A stretch of 64,000 nt of DNA, from assembly GCF_014898055.3 (NCBI RefSeq), contig NW_023600993.1, forward strand, positions 21,773,048 through 21,837,047. The letters are read 5' to 3'. Shown piece by piece: positions 23,066-35,670 of this stretch. This DNA is from Talpa occidentalis. Lineage: Eukaryota; Chordata; Mammalia; Eulipotyphla; Talpidae. The notes below the pieces were generated by a model that was not told the DNA's origin, did not search any database, and saw only the letters and a list, made by a program, of their open reading frames with translations. Each line of letters starts with the position of its first letter. Position 1 is the first letter of the stretch. The position numbers and the translations under genes are program-made.

Positions 23066-25165
23066 TCATTCATTTGGTATTAAAATCATAAATTATTGTT
23101 TCTTCTTTAAGAGACATAAGTCTGCTTACTAGCCTCATTCTATAGAAAGGAGTAGAACCCACCTATATCTTTTCAGGGAGGTGAGTGAATGGATCCATTT
23201 ACCAGCTCTAGGTTCATGACCATGTTAGACATGGTTTGTAAAAAGTATTTTCAAAGTACTAAATATGAGGCAATATGCCTGGATAAGTTTAGAATTAATC
23301 AGTTTTATTTATTATTGAATTTTCTTCACTGTTCTTTCACAGGGAGTATTTATATAGCAAGTGAAGAAAGTGTGGAATTCTGAATTTAATCCTGGAAGGA
23401 GGGATGGTTTTATACTTTGTCATATTTTTAGGTAGAGTCATTACGGAGTATGAGGCAGTCCCCACCTATGGATCAACTAGTAAATGACAATGCCATGCAC
23501 CTGGGGAGAATGTAGATGTGTCAATGTAACTTTTTGGTTTCCAGAAAATAGCACATGTATCCTAAACTGCTCCAGATGGGACCCCAAAATGGTAAAGGAA
23601 GAAACTAACCACCATGGAAAGTTTCTTTCCCCATGTCTTTTATTTCTCAAAATCAATGCACACTAAAAGAAATGTTCTGTGAAATTTATGAGTCCGAGGA
23701 ATTCCATTTTGAGAGGAAGAGCCACCTCCTCCAGGTGGGCTCACAGTCTATTGAACAGGAAGCCCATGAAGCAAAATGACCTGAAAAACACATTTATTCA
23801 ATTTTCAAATAGTGGAATTAGGTGAGAAGGGTGGGGTGGGGAGAGGAACAGTTCACACAGAGCACTCAATGAATTTTCCTTGGGATTATGAGGCATTTGA
23901 TGTTTTCAAAATTTGTTTTGTGAATTTTGCTTTAGTTCAGTATTAATTTTACCACTAGTCACAGGAGATGAACATATAAACATGTATTTGTTTCATTTTG
24001 TGTTGATATCAACCTTTGTTTTCATTTCCAAAATAGGTAGTTTGTATAGTAACTTGGGTAAATTTCCACTGGGTATCAAGTGTCTTACAGGTAGCTTTAA
24101 CCTGGAATTAATGTCCTGGACCTATTTTGGGAAAATGCCAGTTTTTATAGTGTAATAGACAGGGTTAGACAACTTTGAATGCTGTCTCCAATTTAACTGG
24201 ACACTACAACTAAAGCTATTTCCCTTGTGAAATATGATCCTTCCAAATCTATTATTTTAATGTCAAAATATTAACTATTTTAGAGAGGATGGTGATGATG
24301 ATGCAAGGTTAACTTTGAGAAATCTTTGAAATAAATGTAAATCAAAAAAATATATGTTTTGAGAGATAGAGGGCTACAGAGATTTTAAGAGTATTTTTTT
24401 TATAGCTCTATGTGTACTCAGTGTTTGTAGTATTTGCTCGTAGTACTCAGTAATTCTAGAACAAATTAGTGTGTATGCAAAATTAGTATATGTATATTCA
24501 GTTAATAAAATTTATGTCAACTTGCAATATTATATAAACCAATATCCTTACACAGATATGATTTCAAAACAGTACAGGTTTTTTTCAAATTAAGAAACAC
24601 TTAGTTCTCTAAGGATTTTCTAATTGGAGTCTATACTGAGAAAATACCTAAATGATACTCTTAGTTTTGTATAAGTTACATAAAATCTCTAAACATCTGT
24701 TTCCTCAGCTATCAAATGAGGTTATTTATACTTAGGATGAAAAAATAAGTCTTTTCAAAATTACATGAACCATGTTTGTGATGTATCTAGCACATATTGC
24801 AGGTAAATTCTTCTTGGGTTTCTTTTCATAGGAACAATATTGACTAGATTTCCTACATATCTCCCACAGTTTAATACAGTTCTGAGTATATTTTAAGTGT
24901 TCAAGGAATACATATTTCGTGATTTGACATGTTTGTTGAGACTGACTTTGTCAATAGCAAAAAGCATCAATACTCAAAGGACATTTCTTGCATACATTTT
25001 TGGTATTGGCTATATAATAGCCCTCGGGATGTTTCAAGCCAATGGACTTGATGTCTTTGAGGAAAAGCACATTATGTCACTGAGGCAGGTGGTGGAGTTC
25101 ATTCAAATTGACTTAGATAGGTTCTAGGGGGAATGCATCTTTACTCACCCTTTGTACTACTGTTC
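23066..25165. other. Unassigned intronic sequence
   Basis: About 2.1 kb between two SINEs, with only a possible MIR core at 24.7 kb. Open readings at 23484-23666, 23913-24155 and 24897-25127 show no family resemblance. Confidence 0.6.
24655..24760 (+). repeat. Possible MIR fragment, sense
   Basis: TAAGTTACATAAAATCTCTA, ACATCTGTTTCCTCAGCTAT and CAAATGAGGTTATTTATACT resemble the MIR core (CAAGTCACTTAACCTCTCTG, CCTCATCTGTAAAATG). Confidence 0.45.
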
Positions 25166-25180
25166 CCCTTGTAATGTTGT

Positions 25181-25492
25181 TTTTTTTTTTTTTTTTTTTT
25201 TAAATAGAGGCATGTTTTATTTATTTATTTATTTGTTTGTTTGTTTTGTTTATACATGCACTGGGTACAGTCAGAAGCGCGGGAGGGTGGGAGAATTCAC
25301 CAGAGCGGGGAGCAGAGCAGGCAGAAGGACCGAAGTACACTGCTGAGGGGAGCAGCGGGCGGCAGGAGAGGTCTGCGCGCCCTGTGGGACCCTCCTCCAG
25401 TGGCCGGGGAGCAGCTGGGGATCGAACCGGCGCCACAGAGGACGCGGGCAGCTTCGCAACCCAGTGCTCAACCGCTGCGCCACCGGGGAGGC
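25181..25492 (-). mobile_element. tRNA-derived SINE, probably young, antisense
   Basis: Long T run (25180-25201), then (TTTA)n and (TTTG)n, then the CACTGGGTACAGTCAGAAGC subfamily body with many intact CpGs, ending CGCCACCGGGGAGGC. Target duplications CCCTTGTAATGTTGT at 25166-25180 and from 25492 onward are perfect. The long tail, intact CpGs and perfect duplications suggest recent insertion. Confidence 0.93.
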
Positions 25493-25682
25493 CCTTGTAA
25501 TGTTGTTTTACAAGTTCGAAGGGATCAAGGGAAAAAAAGCCTAATGTTTCTTGCTTCTTTAGTGCTTGAAACCATCACAAACCATATTTTTGTAAGGCAT
25601 GGTTAATTGCTGCTTGATTTGATGTCTGCCATGTTTCGTATTGACTTGTTGCTTATTCATAATGCTATTAGAGTACTAAAGG

Positions 25683-25699
25683 TTTTTTTTTTTTTTTTT
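25683..25699 (+). repeat. Poly-T tract
   Basis: Seventeen T; no repeat body attached. Confidence 0.88.
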
Positions 25700-26055
25700 C
25701 CTTTAGTAAAGACATTTGAGCAGTCTGGAATGCAAAAAGGGAACTCATGCATATGACTGACAATATTAAAAAAAAACACAAAAAACCTTAAATTGAATTT
25801 GAAAGATGAGTGATGTTTTGTTATGGTTTTGCAAGTGGCTGTGACTTCAAATGTCTTTTTACCCAAAAAATATTGGTGATAGAAGATCTCTATATCACAT
25901 GATTATTTAAAAAACAGGCATGGTTTCCTCCCTGCAATGTGGGATAAGAGAACAGAGCAAGGTTCCCATTTAATTTATGCTGCTTCTCTTAAGAAATGAG
26001 CAGCTCATTTTATTTAATTACAAGATATCCAGATAGATCTGTTGGTCATTCAGTT

Positions 26056-26327
26056 TATTTATTTAATTTTTTAAAAGATTTATTTATTTATGTATACAAG
26101 AGCTGGGGTGCAGGACAGAGATGTGGGAAGGGAGTGAGAGGATTCACCAGAGACAGAGTGGGGAGCACAACAGGTAGACTGACTGAAATACACTGCAGTA
26201 GCAAGACAGGAGAGATCTGCTGTGCCTTGTCGGTCACCTGTGTGGCTGGGGATCAAACTCCTGCGGTAGAGGCTACAGATAGCTTCATAGTGTTGAGACT
26301 TAACCTCTTGCACCACCAGGGCGGCCC
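26056..26327 (-). mobile_element. tRNA-derived SINE, antisense
   Basis: Reverse-complement copy of the GAGCTGGGGTGCAGG subfamily. A perfect 14-bp target duplication TTGGTCATTCAGTT is present at 26042-26055 and 26328-26341. Confidence 0.92.
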
Positions 26328-26997
26328 TTGGTCATTCAGTTAAATCAACCCTGAAGGAAAGAAATCTGTATTCATGATCATCTTTGGAAAGTCCTTTAAT
26401 GCTACTTTGAAAAATACAACTTCTTTTAAGAAGAAATAAGAAGCATAAACTGCAGAGATCATAACTGTTGGCTTTCTTAGGCTTTGTGTACTATGGGAAA
26501 GGTAGAAGCTGAAACAAAAGAATTTAGGGAAGCAATTTTAAAGAACATGCTAGGCTCTCGGTTTAAGAGTAAAGTGAAAAAGAACCATATTTGAGATTGC
26601 AGTAAATGAAATCATGGGGCAAAATTCCCTGGAAGTGCTCTGCCAGGCACATTGAAGTTGATGTTTCTGGATCATTTTAATTATAATAAAAAATTAAAGT
26701 GATGATTGTAACCAATTATTGCGGAAATAAATGAAAGATATGATAAATTTTTCTGAAATGGAAAATTGCATGAACTAGAATTCAGAGCCTTGGTGTTAAA
26801 AATACTATTAAAACATGGTGGCTAAAAGTTTATTAAGGGTGCTCATGAAATATGTTTGAGTCCTAAGGTTAAAAATGAGGGAGTATTTAATTTCATGTAT
26901 AATTTATAAAGGAATTATGGTTATATCTTTTCATAGAAGAGTTGGTAAGGAATTTCAGAATAATATGTCTAGAGGAAAGCCTTTAAATTTTTTGATA

Positions 26998-27263
26998 GGG
27001 CCTCTCTGGTGATGTAAGGGGTTAAGACACAACCTATGAGGCAGTCTGCAGCCTCTGCAGCATAAGTTCAATCCTCAGCCAGGGAGCTATCCACATGGCA
27101 CAGCAGACTTCTCTTGACTTGCCTGCTGTTCCCCTCAGCAGTGTACTTCAATCAGTGTACCTGTACTGTTCCCCACTCTGTCTCTGGTGAATCCTCTTAC
27201 ACTCCCGCACTTCTGGCCTATACCCCATCTTTTGTATGCATAAATAAATAAATAAATCTTTTA
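26998..27263 (+). mobile_element. tRNA-derived SINE, sense
   Basis: Head GGGCCTCTCTGGTGATGTAA, body CAGCAGTGTACTTCAATCAG, tail (AAAT)n then CTTTT. Target duplications AAATTTTTTGATAG (about 26985-26998) and AAAATTTTGATAG (27264-27276). Confidence 0.9.
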
Positions 27264-27313
27264 AAAATTTTGATAGAATTATATGTATATAATATATCCA
27301 ACATGATGATTTT

Positions 27314-27576
27314 TTAAAAAGATTTATTTATTTATGCATATAAGAACTAGGGTACAGGCCAGAGGTATGGGAGGTGAGAGGATTCACCAGAGACAGAATG
27401 GTGAACAGTACAGGCAGATTGACCGAAGTACACTACTGAGGGGAGCAGCAGGTGAGTCAGGAGAAGTCTGCTGCGCCATGTGGGGAAGCTCCCTTGCTGG
27501 GGATAGAAATCCTGTTGCAGTGGCTGCCAATAGCTTTATAGGTTGCATCATTACCCCTCCGCCACCAGAAAGGCCC
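27314..27576 (-). mobile_element. tRNA-derived SINE, antisense
   Basis: Reverse-complement copy. Target duplications TCCAACATGATGATTTT (27297-27313) and TCCAACGTCATGATTTT (27577-27593), 15 of 17 matching. Confidence 0.91.
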
Positions 27577-27913
27577 TCCAACGTCATGATTTTACTTACA
27601 AATACATCATAAACTTGTTACTATAGTCCTAATCATTAATATATCATCTCTATACATGATTGCTGTATGTGTGTGTGATAAAAGCAGGTTAAATCTGTTT
27701 TCTTAGGGTATTTCCCATACTTAATACTCTATTATTGACTTCAGTCATCATATTAGGCATATTTCTAGACAGTCACCCAACATCCAGCAACTTTGTCTCC
27801 TTTGACCAGCATCTTACTACCCCCCCTTTTTTCTACCTGTTAAGTCTTTCTACTCTGTTTCTATGTCCTTGACTTTTTAAAAATTCTAAATGTGAAATCA
27901 CACCATTTTCTTT

Positions 27914-27935
27914 CTTTTTTTTTTTTTTTTTTTTT
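27914..27935 (+). repeat. Poly-T and pyrimidine tract within L1
   Basis: Homopolymer expansion inside the L1 3' UTR, not an insertion tail as far as I can see. Confidence 0.85.
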
Positions 27936-28535
27936 CTTTCTTTGCCTGGATTATTTCACATAGCATATTCACTCTATATTCATCCCTGTTGTTACAAATG
28001 GAAGGGTCTCTCTTTGTTAAAGCTGAATAAAATTCCTTTGTATTGTCTACATTACTGTTTTCTTTATTCATTCATCCATCAGTGAACATTTATGTTGCTG
28101 CCTTGTCTTGGAGATTGTGAATAATGCTGGGGTGAACGTGGGGGTGCAGATATGTCTTCAAGGTACTGATTTAATTTCCTTTGGTTATATACCTGAACTT
28201 GTAATGCTGAATCATGGAACAGTTCTATTTTTAGATTTGAGGCATCTCCATACTTTTTCTTTGTGGCTGTATCAAATTACAGTGCATCAGGCTCCCTTCT
28301 CACATCTTTGCCAGCATTTTCTCTTGCTTTTTTATAATAGTCATTCTAACAGGTGTGAGGTTATATCTCATTGTGGTTTTGATTCACATTTCCCTGATGA
28401 TGAGTAATTAGTGATGATAATCTTTTTTTTTCATATACCTGTCTGCCAGGTATATGAAATTGCATGTCTTCTTCAGAAAAATGACTATTTCAGTAGTTTG
28501 CCTAGGTTTTTATAGATGCGTTTTGTTTTGAGAAT

Positions 28536-28809
28536 TTTTTTAAGATTTAGTTTATTTATTTATTTATGCATACAAGAACTGGGGTATTGGCCAGAGGTGT
28601 GGGGGGATGAGAGGATTCACCAGAGACAAAGTGGGGAACAGAACAGGCAGACTGATTGAAATACACTGCAGAGGGGAGCAGCAGGAGAGATAGGAGAGGT
28701 CTGCTGTGCCATGTCGGTGAGCAACCTGTTTGGGGATTGAACATGTGCTGCAGTGGCTGTTGCTAGCATCATAGTGTTGTGACTTAACCCCTTGTGCCAC
28801 CAGGGAGAC
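28536..28809 (-). mobile_element. tRNA-derived SINE nested in L1, antisense
   Basis: Reverse-complement copy from TTTTTTTAAGATTTAG to GTGCCACCAGGGAGACC. It splits the L1 between its GTAGTTTGCCTAGG and TATAGAGTAGTATGAGTTTC blocks, so it is younger than the L1. Confidence 0.9.
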
Positions 28810-29084
28810 CATGTGTTGAAATTTTGGGGCTATAGAGTAGTATGAGTTTCTTACGTATTTGAAATATTAACCCTTTATCAGATACATGGTCTTCAAATAT
28901 TTCCTACTGACTAAAAGAAAACAAGTCTAAGATTTCCATATGGAAAGTGGAATTTTCTCCAATCTGTCTCAGTTTCTACTATTAATTCGAAGCAAATGAG
29001 AGTAACTTCACATAAAATATTTATCTATCAATTTTTTATCTATCAATTAACTGTAATTTTATGTGTTAATACATTGATATATAT

Positions 29085-29165
29085 ATATATACATTATTCT
29101 TGTGCTATTACATGTGTATGTTGGTATGCCTGTGTTTGTATGTGTGTTTGTGTTTGTGTGTATAA
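29085..29165. repeat. TA and TG/TTTG simple repeats
   Basis: A short (TA)n near 29078-29092, then TGTGTTTGTGTTTGTGTG-type sequence. Confidence 0.75.
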
Positions 29166-30469
29166 CAGGGAAAATATTTATGACAGACTTGTATTCTGAG
29201 GTTTAAAATTCATTATGTAAAGTTTCATCTGACAGTTTGTTTTAGTTTAGTAGAACATAATTTTCTTAAAGAAACTTTAAGTTAAATTTCTATAGTTATT
29301 GTAACTACGTTGCATTATATAATCCAAAGAAGTCCTGGGGAAATTATTCTGCTTTAGATAATGGTCATATTCTTTGTGGTTGCCTTCTATTGTGAGTGGA
29401 TAATATAAGACAAGTAATGAGTTTGCACTGCATATGCAATTACCAAATTAAAATTCCTTTAAGCATTGATAAAGTGTGTATATGTTTGAAATCTGTGTGA
29501 AAATTTAACATTTTTATTTTGCATTCCCGTCTTTCTACCTGAAAATATTATGATCCATTATGTCCAATATGGACTATTAATACAGTTACGTGTATCCTAT
29601 TATGCTATCCATTCAGTCTTTCTTTTCTTTCCTTGTATCCTTCAAAAGTTACTAGTTTTGAGTTAATCCTTTGGCTCCGCTTCACATTAAGCAATGTTTT
29701 CAAAAAAAATCATACAACCTATAACATTTTAGATAAGACATTTCCAATTTACAAGTGACCATCTGCAGACAATAAAAAGTCAACTTGATACACGAACTGG
29801 TGAAAACACCAGACGCAAAGCACCCAGAGAATGTTTAATCTGTTCGGGTCCTTCTTATGGAACTCTATTAATCCACAATCTTGTGTAGTATCTAGGTCTA
29901 TCAGGACTATTGGCATTCATCAACATTTTTATCTTGTGTTTCTCATCGGAATTCCCTTAACCAGAAGGAAATAAACTCTTCAACCTGCTTTTCAGCAACC
30001 TAATGACTAAACAATCCTGAGGCCAAGAGGAAAAAAAAAAAAAGTCAGTGAATCCCAATGGCAGAGGTCATAGGAGTCAGGAATGTTGTCTTTGGTTCTT
30101 GGGTTTATTTGCCCAGGAGAGATGACCTACTTAATACTCAGTAGGTAATGAGTTGATAGTGAGCAGGGGAGCCCTGAGAAACATGGTGAGCAGTAGATAT
30201 GGTGGCAGGATATATATTTATACTAATATTCTCTGTGACTCAGCCTCAAATAGTTATTCAGCCTACAGTAATCTAGTAGTCTTGTGGAACATTCCTGTAA
30301 TTTGTCAAATGGGCACATTTGTCCAGTAAAGGAATGTGGTTTGGCTACAACACAGCATGGAAGTATTTCAATGTGAATGCTTCTTAGTGGAGTTTAAACC
30401 GCTTTTATTTTCTTCAAACCAGCCCACCTCATCCACTGCTTGGCCCTTGAAGGCATGTACATCTTCAAC

Positions 30470-30605
30470 TTTCAATAACCTTTATTATTGTTGAATGGGT
30501 ATCAATTCTATCTGAGGGTTATTACTATCCCCACTTTACAGATGAAGAAAGAAACCTGGAAATGTGGAATAGCTTGCTAAACCTCCTTTAGTCAGCATCC
30601 ATATA
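30470..30605 (-). repeat. MIR SINE, antisense
   Basis: ATTACTATCCCCACTTTACA, GATGAAGAAAGAAACCTGGA and AATAGCTTGCTAAACCTCCT are the reverse-complement MIR core. Confidence 0.65.
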
Positions 30606-31139
30606 TAAGTCCAGCAAAGCCTATCTCCTCCCTGGAAATAATGCTCTTAAGTAAGACTAGCAGCGAATGATCTTGGATATTGTTAATGACAAGCCTACAC
30701 AAACACAATGCTTTTAGCTTTTATAAAGGTGGACAGTTTGAAGGGAATGCGCAGTAGTTCTACCCACTGGCTTCTATCCCACTATAAATGGTATTGATTG
30801 GGGTTCTAGTTCTGTTTTATCAATTCCTATTGATATAAATGAACGTACAAATTGTGCCTTGAAAGTAAGACACCTTTGAAAAATTTTCGGTCACTTTGTT
30901 TCACTTAAAGTCTTTTTCTCTTTTTATATTTTGACAATAGTTTTCTGTTAACTTCAATTTTGTACTTAAATTATATTGGCAGATGCCTGGCCTTCTATCT
31001 GTGTTAACTTTAAAGAGAGAAGCAGTTTAATCAATTTTAAGTGGAAAAATATCACAGAATTATGGATAGTGGTAGGAAGACAAAGTGTAGTCAATAATTT
31101 CCCTTTCTCTCTGGATTTAGGATGAGGCTTTTGCTTCTT

Positions 31140-31425
31140 CTTCCTTTTTTTTTAAAGAAAGATTTGTTTATTTATTTATACAAGCACTGGGTATAGTCAG
31201 AAGCGCGGGAGGGCGAGAGAATTCACCAGAGTCAGAGCGGAGAGCAGAGCAGGCAGACTGACGAAGTACACTGCTGAGGGGAGCAGCGGGCCGCAGGAGA
31301 GGTCCATGCACCAGGTAGGACCCTTGCAGGCGGCCAGGGACTGGCCGGGGATCGAACCTGCACTGCAGAGGCTGCGGGCAGCTTCCCAACCCAGCACTCA
31401 ACAGCTGCACCACCGTGGAGGCCCC
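31140..31425 (-). mobile_element. tRNA-derived SINE, probably young, antisense
   Basis: Same CACTGGGTATAGTCAGAAGC subfamily as 25181, CpG-rich. A perfect 17-bp target duplication TGAGGCTTTTGCTTCTT is present at 31123-31139 and 31426-31442. Confidence 0.94.
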
Positions 31426-31442
31426 TGAGGCTTTTGCTTCTT

Positions 31443-32470
31443 TGAAGGGCCAGTGTGGTAGTTTTGACACAAACACTCTCTTTCATCTTATTTAAGTTCT
31501 GTTTGGTTTGTCTTCCAGATTTGCTCATGGGGATAACGTTAAGACCTCTGAGGAGACTACTCTATCCCAATTACTTCCCAAGCTCCCTTCTATTTTTTAA
31601 ATAGCTTTCACTTAGTGTGAAGTGTGCTTTTTGGTTATTATCTCCTTGAAGGATGAATCCAGGTATAAACAACTATTTTCTATATGGATTCTGAAGTTTT
31701 ATTGAAAAAACTTTGAACATTTGGAATTTATCCATGAGTCAGTTTTTGTAGCAAAACATCCAAGTCGTTGCTAAGGCTAGTTTTTCCCTTTTGAATTTTT
31801 TTTTTTTCTCAAAAGGTTTCTTATAGAGTTTTCTATTTCAAGTTGCCTTCAAATCTCCTACTGCAACCCCAAGTTTGCCTCATCTCTCATTCCCTTATTT
31901 ATTTTAAAGAAAACTTGAATGTCTGTGCTCAGTCTTTTCAACAGCTCTGTCACATGCTTTATGTACTTGAATTCCCCCTAGAACCCCCTGTCCAAATGTG
32001 AATCTGAATTTTTATAGGATTTTATAGAATTGTTGGAATTACAACTTTTTCTTTCTTGTCTAGTCCCTGCTACATATATATCTCAGGCTTAATGTTCGAC
32101 TTTGAGTGCCTGGGCTAATAAATAGATATTACTTATGGGAACTGTTAAGAGAATTAGTTTCCCTTTCCATCACCATCATCTGTATTTAGTCTGTTTTGTT
32201 AATGGGGTTTTTACAGGAAATAGCAAAACATCAGAGATGCCATTTCATATTTGGAACTAAAATGACATTGCTGGCAGGATATGGATGCATTTTGTCAGTT
32301 TCCTTATCAAGCTGAGTATGGTTATCAGTAGGTATCTATTAAGGTCTATGCTTTGGGCATTATCATATTCTCTATGGCATAGCACTGATGGTTCTCCATA
32401 GGCACCATATAGCTTTGGCATTGCCAGAGTTACTGGAACTTTATTTAGTACAAACCTTTGGATTTAACTC
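31443..32470. other. Unassigned intronic sequence
   Basis: About 1 kb, T-rich, no recognised exon or repeat family. Confidence 0.6.
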
Positions 32471-32486
32471 AAGAGTTAAATCTTTG

Positions 32487-32773
32487 GGGCTTCCTGGTGG
32501 CGCAATGGGTTGTGACGCAGCTCTACGAGGCGGTCCACGGCCGCTGCAGCACGAGTTCGATCCCTGGCCTGGGGGCTGCCCCAATGGCACATTGGACCTC
32601 TCCTGTCTCGCCCTGCTGTTCCCCTCAGCAGTGTGTTTTGGTACATCTGCCTGTTCTGCTCCCCACTCTGTCTCTGGTGAATCCTCTCACTCCCCACACC
32701 TCTGGCCTTGTATGCATAGATAAATAAATCTTAAAAAAAAAAAAAAAGACCTAAAAAAACCTTAAAAAAAAAA
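32487..32773 (+). mobile_element. tRNA-derived SINE with a compound A-tail, sense
   Basis: Head GGGGCTTCCTGGTGGCGCAA, B-box GAGTTCGATCCC. The tail has three A-runs split by GACCT and CCTT spacers (32733-32774). Target duplications AAGAGTTAAATC (32471-32482) and AAGAGTTAAGTC (about 32775). Confidence 0.9.
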
Positions 32774-33158
32774 AAAGAGTTAAGTCATTACCTGAAGCTC
32801 TGCATTGCAAATGATTTCATTTGGATTTTGTTCTCTAAACAATTTGTAGCTGGTTGTATTCAGAATTCCCAGCCCTCATTAGCTAACTGCACATGTGGAA
32901 CACAGAGGCGGTGACCTTCAGATCCATTCCAGAAATACAAACTTGGTCTCTAAGTTTAGAGAGGAAATGCTTCCTTCTCCCTAGCCAGGAACTGGGACTG
33001 ATGTTGTGCCCAGGTTACACATATGTCAGAGCTGTCCCAGCCAGTAAGGAAAAAAATGACCTCCCGGGTCATATGTGTGTCACCAAGACTTGCCTGTGTC
33101 CTTCTTTCAGGGGGCAGCAGCTCACTTAACATGCGTGGATCTCTTGGATCTTTTTTTA

Positions 33159-33421
33159 AAAGATTTATTTTATTTATTTATGTACACAACAGCTGGGGTG
33201 TAGGCCAGAGGTGTGGAGGGTGAGAGGATTCACCAGGACAGAGTGGGGAACAGAACGGATGGACTGATTGAAATACACTGCTGAGGGGAGCAGCAGGCGG
33301 GTCAGGAGAGGTCTGCTGAGCCATGTGGGTCGGCTCCCTGCCTGGGGATTGAACTGGTGCTGCAGTAGCTGCTAATAGCTTCATAGTGCTGACTTAACCC
33401 TTTGCACCACCAGTGAGGCCC
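33159..33421 (-). mobile_element. tRNA-derived SINE, antisense
   Basis: Reverse-complement copy. Target duplications CTCTTGGATCTTTTTTTA (33141-33158) and CTCTTGAATCTTTTTTTA (33422-33439), one mismatch. Confidence 0.92.
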
Positions 33422-33439
33422 CTCTTGAATCTTTTTTTA

Positions 33440-34453
33440 AGTCACAAAATATGAATCTAGACATAGTGAAAAATGTTTATAATTGGTAAAATCATTGATG
33501 ATTTGTCTGTAAAATGAAAGCCAAGTGAAAACACACACATATTAAGAGGGTCAGTGGAGCGACACCTTATTTCTATCAGTGTTTTGTTTCTTTTGTGATT
33601 ACATTTCAAGAGTTACTAAACTTTACAGCCCTTTGAGTGAATAAACCCAAACATATCCTTTTTTTGTAAAGAAATAATAGTTTAGGTGTGGAAAAGCTAA
33701 ATATGTTCATGTAATCTTTGCATAGTATTGCTGAACACTGGGAATGAGCCAACATGTGCAAAAATAGAGATGAGGAAATGCACTAGAGTGTTTTACAAAC
33801 ATTCAGAAAAATAATTGTTAAGACCATCAGGCAGCATGGGAAACTAGACAGAGTATGATAAATTAGAAAGAGAAAAAAATAGAAAAATCTACGTACTCTA
33901 TACTATTAACTAGGTCAAACCATCTGATATTTTTGCTTGATAAGCACAGTTATTGGTTGACATAATACATTAAAAATAGAAAAAAGCAAATTACAAAATT
34001 CTATCTAAATATGACCATGGCTCTGCAGAAATTAATACATTCATAAGAATAAGTACTTGAAGCAGTGATGAAGCAAGCAGTAATTATAAGGATTCTTCAT
34101 ATAATGAGCTATTGATTTTTGAATTTCCATTTTATGTTTGTATTTAAAATAATTGTGCTGTCTAGGAAAACAACAATAATGAGTATAGTAGTGTCAGCAT
34201 AATTTAACAGTATTGAAATGCAACAAAATGGGAAAACTCATTTACTCAATAATGAGAAAGTTTAAAGGTATGTATTTTCATTAAAATTAAATCATAGGTG
34301 TAAAATTTTGTGTCCCTATTATTTGAAGTGAGATATCAAAAATGACAAACTCTTAATTACTTATCAGAGAATTCAAGTCCTGTCCATACACCAGAAAGCC
34401 AGGGATATTGCAATCTTGTATAATGTGAATCATGTAAAACTCTGGGACTAGGG
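33440..34453. other. Unassigned AT-rich intronic sequence
   Basis: About 1 kb between two SINEs, with no recognised exon or repeat family. Confidence 0.6.
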
Positions 34454-34468
34454 AGGATTCACATTTTA

Positions 34469-34744
34469 TTTTATTTTTTTAAAAGATTTATTTATTTATA
34501 TATACAAGAACCAGGATATAGGCCAGATTTGCGGGAGGATAAGAGGATTCACCAGAGACAGAGCAGAGAACAGAACAGGCAGGCTGAAGAAATACACTGC
34601 TGAGGGGAGCAGAGGGCAAGACAGGAGAGATCTGCTGCGCCATGTGGGACCCTTGCTGGCTGGCTGGGATTGAACTGGCGCTGCAGAGGCTGCAGAGAGT
34701 CTCACAGCATGGCACTCAACCGCCTGCGCCACCAGGGGAGGCCC
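34469..34744 (-). mobile_element. tRNA-derived SINE, antisense
   Basis: Reverse-complement copy of the subfamily whose 5' part ends CGCCTGCGCCACCAGGGGAG. A perfect 15-bp target duplication AGGATTCACATTTTA is present at 34454-34468 and 34745-34759. Confidence 0.93.
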
Positions 34745-34939
34745 AGGATTCACATTTTAGACAATGTGATGAGCCTCGCTGGAGTTGTACAATGAGCATC
34801 ATATGTGAATATACTGACACCCCTGCTCAGTTATTATCTTTTACTATATACCCAACCATCCCCAATTACTTACACATCTTATGCATAGGTGTTTTGGTAT
34901 GTGTTCTTCCTTCAGTGAAACATCACAGCTCCCATTTAA

Positions 34940-35165
34940 TAATAAAACATTTACTGAGCACTTTCTATGCACAAGAACAAAGAGCTTCTGTACATCATGG
35001 TGGTGTTTTCCAAGTTATTGTAATTATCGTCTCCACTTTATAGGTGAGAACGACAAGGAACTTGTCCAAATGTCCACAGTTATAAAATAACAGATGTGGG
35101 ATACAAATTCAAGCCTGTTTTGTTCTAAAGCATGACCACTTCATCCCTTGCATGCTATCTGTCTC
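34940..35165 (-). repeat. MIR SINE, antisense
   Basis: ACATTTACTGAGCACTTTCT, CGTCTCCACTTTATAGGTGA, AACTTGTCCAAATGTCCACA and GGGATACAAATTCAAGCCTG follow reverse-complement MIR order. Confidence 0.78.
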
Positions 35166-35384
35166 TTATGCTGCCTCTGTGTTCTTCTTTGACTTGCAAA
35201 ATGCAGCAGATAAGTCTTCAAAGCTTCTCCTTCCCCCAACTCCAAATGACTGAAATATCCTTCCTCTGCCTTCCTTACTAAGGATCTTTGTTATTCCAAA
35301 AGTCTCAGCAGCTGTTAGCAAACTGGATCTAATAGGTGATTTTTCTTTTTTCTCTTAGACCACAGACTTATCAAAATTAGGAAT

Positions 35385-35505
35385 TATATACTTATTTAGA
35401 AAAAAAATCACATTTTATTTATTTCTTGTTCATTTGGCTTAGTACATGCTTGACACATGAAGTAGTTATCCAATGAATGTCTGGAAGAAAAAAGTAATGA
35501 ATGGC
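35385..35505 (+). mobile_element. Probable L2 3' end, sense
   Basis: GCTTAGTACATGCTTGACAC and AGTTATCCAATGAATGTCTG, then GTAATGAATGG, resemble the L2 end TGCTTGGCACATAGTAGG...AATAAATGTTTG...GAATGAATG. Confidence 0.55.
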
Positions 35506-35670
35506 TTCACCAAATCTCAGGTTCTTGATACATGGATATAATATCAATAAACCAGCATGCATGTGATTTTGGTTTTAGAAACTGTGATAAGATCATTGCC
35601 ATTTATCACACAACTACCAGTTCTTATAAGAACATTTGGACTCAGGGTACTTTTGCAAATACACTGCCTT

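Larger units (their letters stand above)
27594..28925 (-). mobile_element. L1 3' UTR and ORF2 end (L1MA/L1MB-like), antisense
   Basis: Long reverse-complement L1. Landmarks in order: GTCTCCTTTGACCAGCATCT, CTACTCTGTTTCTATG, GCTGAATAAAATTCCTTTGT, GTGAATAATGCTGGGGTGAA, CTTTGGTTATATACCTGAAC, TAACAGGTGTGAGGTTATAT, CATTTCCCTGATGATGAGTA, and CCCTTTATCAGATACATGGT. A SINE interrupts it at 28536-28809. The open reading at 28108-28407 is a non-coding shadow on the wrong strand. Confidence 0.9.
28926..31122. other. Unassigned intronic sequence
   Basis: About 2.2 kb. Apart from simple repeats at 29.1 kb, an A run near 30031 and a MIR-like segment at 30.5 kb, nothing is recognised. Confidence 0.6.

Noticed and set aside
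25241..25606. A 121-codon open reading frame, and similar ones across many SINEs (for example 31168-31476, 32388-32723, 35532-35972, 43587-43867)
   Set aside because: These recurring frames translate the SINE body on one strand or the other, which explains their repeated peptide motifs. They are by-products of a non-coding repeat.
28108..28407. Open reading frame of 99 codons
   Set aside because: It lies on the strand opposite to a degraded L1 and is explained by that element.
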